From NCBI GenBank assembly GCA_964580105.1, contig CAZOJJ010000088.1, positions 1 to 7,117 of the forward strand: a stretch of 7,117 bases of DNA, in the 5' to 3' direction. Under the pieces are notes generated by a model, which was given only the letters and a program-made list of their open reading frames with translations, made no database searches and was not told where the DNA came from. This document shows positions 4,631 to 7,117 of the stretch, piece after piece (the first letter of the stretch is position 1; every line of letters starts with the position of its first letter). The translations under genes were made by a program, and so were the position numbers. This DNA comes from CAZOJJ01 sp964580105. Its GTDB lineage: Bacteria; Bacteroidota; Rhodothermia; Rhodothermales; Rubricoccaceae.

Positions 4631-6487
4631 GTGGCTGACGACTCCACCAAGCAACAAGAGCGCGACGCCGTGCGCTTCGACGGGCGGCTGCTCGGGCGGC
4701 TGTTCCGCTGGCTCGCGCCCTACAAGGGCTGGGTCGCCCTCGCCCTCGTGCTCACGCTGGCCGTGGCCTTCCTCGGGCCGTGGCGCCCGAAGCTCATCCA
4801 GGTCGCCATCGACGGGTACATCACCGCGGGCGACACCGAGGGGCTCCTCGGCATCATCGCGCTCATCGCGGCCGTGCTGATGGGCGAGGGCGTGCTCGCG
4901 TTCGCCCTCGGCTACCTCACCTCGTGGATCGGGCAGAACGCGCTCTACGACCTGCGCACGGCCGTCTTCCGGCACCTCCAGCGGCAGCGGCTCGCCTTCT
5001 TCGACCGCCAGCCCATCGGCCGGCTCATCACGCGGACGACGAGCGACATCGAGGCGCTCAACGACCTGCTCTCGGCCGGCGTCGTGACCATGCTCGGCGA
5101 CCTCGGCCGGCTGTTCTTCATCGGCTACTTCATGGTCGCGCTCGACGTGGAGCTGGCCGTCGTGGCGCTGCTGGCCCTCCCGCCCATGCTCGCGGCGACG
5201 GAGTTCTTCCGCAAGAAGATGCGCGACGCCTACCGCGAGACGCGCACGCAGGTGGCCCGCCTCAACAGCTTCCTCCAGGAGCACGTGACGGGCATGAAGG
5301 TCGTCCAGCTCTTCAACCGCGAGGCCGAGGAGGCGCGCCGCTTCGAGGGCATCAACGACGACCACCGGCGGGCGCAGATCCGGACCATCTTCTACTTCGC
5401 CCTCTTCTGGCCGACGGTGGACATCATCGCCAGCGTCGCGCTCGGGGCGGTGATCTGGTACGGCGGCACCGAGGCCATGCGCGACGCGGTCTCCATCGGC
5501 ACGCTGATCGCCTTCATCCAGTACGTGCGCCTCTTCTTCGAGCCCGTCCGCAACCTCTCCGACCAGCTCAACACGCTCCAGGGCGCGATGGCCGCCTCCG
5601 AGCGCGTGTTCGACCTCCTCGATACCGACACGAGCCTGCCCGAGAAGGCCGAGCCCGCGCCGCTCCCGGTGTGCCGGGGGCGCATCGAGTTCCGCGACGT
5701 GTGGTTCGCCTACGAGCGGCTTCCGGCCGATGAGGCCGCCCGCCTCGGGCCCGAGGCGGAGGGGGACGGGGCGGGGGAGCCGGACTGGAACTGGGTGCTC
5801 AAGGGCGTCTCGTTCACCGCCGAGCCGGGCCAGACCCTCGCCCTCGTCGGCGCCACGGGCTCGGGCAAGACGACCATCATCTCGCTGCTGCTCCGCTTCT
5901 ACGAGATCCAGAAAGGGCAAATTCTGGTGGACGGCGTGGACATCCGCGACCTCCGCCTCGACGAGCTCCGCCGCCACATCGGCCTCGTGCTCCAGGACGT
6001 GTTCCTGTTCTCCGGAACGGTCCAGGACAACATCACCCTCGGCGACCCCGAGAAGACGCTCGCCGACGTGCAGCGCGCGGCCGACCTCGTCGGCGCGGCG
6101 CGGTTCATCGAGCGGCTGCCGGGCGGGTACCAGTACGATGTCCGCGAGCGCGGCGTGACGCTCTCACACGGGCAGCGCCAGCTCATCTCGTTCGTCCGCA
6201 CCCTCGTCTACGACCCCGCCATCCTCGTCCTCGACGAGGCCACCAGCAGCGTGGACACCGAGACCGAGGAGGCCGTGCAGCACGCGGTGGACGTGCTGAT
6301 GGAAGGGCGCACGGCGCTCGTGGTGGCGCACCGGCTCTCGACCATCCAGCACGCCGACCAGATCCTCGTGCTGCACAAGGGGGAGGTCCGCGAGCGCGGC
6401 GACCACCAGGCGCTGCTGGCGCAGGACGGGCTCTACCGGCGGCTCTACGCGCTCCAGTTTGCCGGACAGGAGCGCGCGGCGGCGTGA
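4631..6487 (+). CDS. ABC exporter half-transporter, consensus-site subunit (MdlB/YheH/TM288-like)
   Basis: This 618-residue inner-membrane protein has six membrane segments (about 31-52, 73-97, 148-170, 174-190, 252-277, 288-305) and a C-terminal nucleotide-binding domain from about 350. Motifs are A-loop Tyr361, Walker A GATGSGKTT (407-415, Lys413), Q-loop Gln455, signature LSHGQRQL (511-518), Walker B ILVLDE (531-536) with catalytic Glu536, D-loop SSVD (539-542) and switch His567. The signature has His513 where Gly is usual, the expected degeneration for the partner of a subunit lacking the catalytic Glu, such as the one at 124-1926. An acidic, Gly/Pro-rich insertion of about 25 residues (362-387) follows the A-loop. 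GTG at 4631 gives the hydrophilic start VADDSTKQQERDAV seen in relatives; a longer reading upstream is mostly intergenic. The substrate is unknown. Confidence 0.95.
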   Translation: MADDSTKQQERDAVRFDGRLLGRLFRWLAPYKGWVALALVLTLAVAFLGPWRPKLIQVAIDGYITAGDTEGLLGIIALIAAVLMGEGVLAFALGYLTSWIGQNALYDLRTAVFRHLQRQRLAFFDRQPIGRLITRTTSDIEALNDLLSAGVVTMLGDLGRLFFIGYFMVALDVELAVVALLALPPMLAATEFFRKKMRDAYRETRTQVARLNSFLQEHVTGMKVVQLFNREAEEARRFEGINDDHRRAQIRTIFYFALFWPTVDIIASVALGAVIWYGGTEAMRDAVSIGTLIAFIQYVRLFFEPVRNLSDQLNTLQGAMAASERVFDLLDTDTSLPEKAEPAPLPVCRGRIEFRDVWFAYERLPADEAARLGPEAEGDGAGEPDWNWVLKGVSFTAEPGQTLALVGATGSGKTTIISLLLRFYEIQKGQILVDGVDIRDLRLDELRRHIGLVLQDVFLFSGTVQDNITLGDPEKTLADVQRAADLVGAARFIERLPGGYQYDVRERGVTLSHGQRQLISFVRTLVYDPAILVLDEATSSVDTETEEAVQHAVDVLMEGRTALVVAHRLSTIQHADQILVLHKGEVRERGDHQALLAQDGLYRRLYALQFAGQERAAA

Positions 6488-6512
6488 GCGGCGGCACACT
6501 CGGACGCGGTAC

Positions 6513-6531
6513 GGGGGGCGCGGCGCCCTCC
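6513..6531 (+). terminator. Possible terminator-like hairpin after ABC half 2
   Basis: Bases 6513-6519 pair with 6525-6531 in a 7-bp stem that includes one G-T pair, closing a 5-nt GCGGC loop. It begins 25 bp after the TGA of ABC half 2. There is no following T-tract, so it is at best an imperfect or protein-assisted terminator or a transcript-stabilising 3' end. Confidence 0.3.
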
Positions 6532-6594
6532 CGGTAGGGGAGCATGCCGGCTCCGCAGGCGGGGCGTTCCAGTGGAGGGGAGCGGGAAGGACGG

Positions 6595-6617
6595 CCTGCT
6601 ACCGGTTGGTAAACAGG
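6595..6617. repeat. Small interrupted hairpin upstream of the FG-GAP gene
   Basis: CCTG (6595-6598) and TACC (6600-6603) are complementary to CAGG (6614-6617) and GGTA (6608-6611), around a GGTT loop. The stem is interrupted by an unpaired C on one side and AA on the other. It could be an operator dyad or a weak RNA hairpin about 140 bp before the start codon. No function is evident. Confidence 0.35.
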
Positions 6618-6759
6618 GCGTTGGGGCGAAAAGGGAGGGAAATAATGCACCGAGGCTTGGAGCTAAACGGCATGTGGACGTAACGTTAGCGTGTGCGAAC
6701 GATGACGGCCGGTTGGCGGTCCGCGGCGGCTGGACCCTTCCCCCTTTGCTGATTACCCC

Positions 6760-7117
6760 ATGCCCGTGTCTACCCCTGCGGCCGTGCGCCGCGCTGCCCT
6801 CCTGGCGATCCTCCTCTTCCTCACAGCGGCGCCGGACGCACGTGCCCAGACCGAGCTGGGCAAGCTCACCGCCTCCGACGCCGCCGCGAACGACTTCTTC
6901 GGCTGGTCTGTGGCGGTCTCGGGCGACCTCGCCGTCGTCGGGGCCTACGCAGACGGCGACGGGGGCAGCGGCTCCGGCTCGGCCTACGTCTTCCGCCGCG
7001 TCGGCGGGGCGTGGGTGCAGGTGGCCAAGCTCACCGCCTCCGACGCCGCCGAGGGCGACCTCTTCGGCTACTCGGTGGCGGTCTCGGGGAGCCTCGCCGT
7101 CGTCGGGGCCTACGCAG
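6760..7117 (+). CDS. Secreted FG-GAP repeat protein, 5' part only
   Basis: The reading frame is open from ATG 6760 to the window edge (119 codons), so the 3' end is missing. Residues 1-29 form a signal peptide: basic RR (10-11), hydrophobic core AALLAILLFLTAA and cleavage motif ARA before Gln30. The mature part is built of 55-residue units beginning KLTASDAA. Unit 1 is residues 35-89, and unit 2 begins at residue 90 and is cut. Each has the FG-GAP-like core FFGWSVAVSG or LFGYSVAVSG, then LAVVGAYA and a Gly/Ser-rich loop with acidic residues that could bind calcium. Units of this kind normally fold into beta-propeller blades of exported or surface proteins. The C-terminus, where a sorting domain might lie, is outside the window. 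No ribosome binding site is obvious. The link to the transporter upstream is probably only proximity. Confidence 0.9.
   Translation, partial: MPVSTPAAVRRAALLAILLFLTAAPDARAQTELGKLTASDAAANDFFGWSVAVSGDLAVVGAYADGDGGSGSGSAYVFRRVGGAWVQVAKLTASDAAEGDLFGYSVAVSGSLAVVGAYA
6862..7117 (+). repeat. 165-bp direct repeat inside the FG-GAP gene (second copy partial)
   Basis: The first unit covers 6862-7026 and the second starts at 7027. The 91 bases available for comparison (6862-6952 against 7027-7117) agree at 81 positions, with no gaps. The period is 165 bp, or 55 codons, so unit gain or loss would keep the frame. This nucleotide-level likeness suggests recent duplication or gene conversion among units. 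Confidence 0.9.

Larger units (their letters stand above)
6488..6759. other. Intergenic region between ABC half 2 and the FG-GAP gene
   Basis: No convincing gene is present in these 272 bases. They hold a GC hairpin soon after the ABC stop (6513-6531), a second small hairpin (6595-6617), a less GC-rich stretch around 6626-6690 that is the likely promoter zone of the next gene, and the 8-bp palindrome TAACGTTA (6681-6688), flanked by GCTAA (6662-6666) and TTAGC (6686-6690). A short forward open frame from 6459 to 6683 overlaps the ABC 3' end, lacks protein-like composition and is treated as spurious. Confidence 0.6.

Noticed and set aside
4372..4650. N-terminal extension of the kinase upstream of 4371
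   Set aside because: The extra residues are translated dyads and GC-rich spacer with no conserved feature, and they would run into the start of ABC half 2.
4409..5977. Long minus-strand open frame opposite ABC half 2
   Set aside because: It is an antisense shadow with no domain, overlapping a clearly coding ABC gene.
6459..6683. Short plus-strand open frame after ABC half 2
   Set aside because: It overlaps the ABC 3' end and spans hairpins. It has no ribosome binding site and no protein-like pattern.

Overview
This is a GC-rich bacterial window with no phage, insertion-sequence or CRISPR signature. Very high G/C at third codon positions, GTG starts without clear Shine-Dalgarno sequences, and a signal-peptide FG-GAP repeat protein at the right edge suggest a Rhodothermota (Rhodothermales/Rubricoccaceae-like) genome. 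That assignment is inference from style, not from a marker gene.

Layout from left to right: (1) five tandem copies of a 14-bp unit at 1-70, cut by the window edge; (2) a 600-residue ABC exporter half-transporter (124-1926, +); (3) a short gap holding an 88-bp two-part inverted repeat (1950-2037); (4) ribonuclease Z, rnz (2060-2995, +); (5) a membrane-bound histidine kinase on the opposite strand (2962-4371, -), whose 3' end overlaps rnz convergently by 34 bp; (6) a 259-bp divergent control region rich in dyads; (7) a second ABC exporter half-transporter (4631-6487, +); (8) a 272-bp gap with two hairpins; (9) the 5' part of a secreted FG-GAP beta-propeller-type protein (6760 to the edge, +).

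The main result is that the two ABC genes look like the two halves of one asymmetric heterodimeric exporter of the MdlA/MdlB, YheI/YheH, TM287/TM288 type. The first has a normal LSGGQ signature but Asp in place of the catalytic Glu after Walker B. The second has a normal Glu but a degenerate LSHGQ signature. Both defects fall in the same composite ATP site, leaving one consensus and one degenerate site. Such partners are normally adjacent, but here about 2.7 kb containing rnz and a kinase lies between them. The two genes also share a similar leader (68-103 and 4580-4615; 28 of 36 bases identical, ungapped) at nearly the same distance from their GTG starts. The decamer ACCGAACGGT, which recurs in the 14-bp array, is found again upstream of the second gene. 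Together these suggest co-regulation of a split operon. The substrate and the kinase's signal and partner regulator cannot be read from the window.
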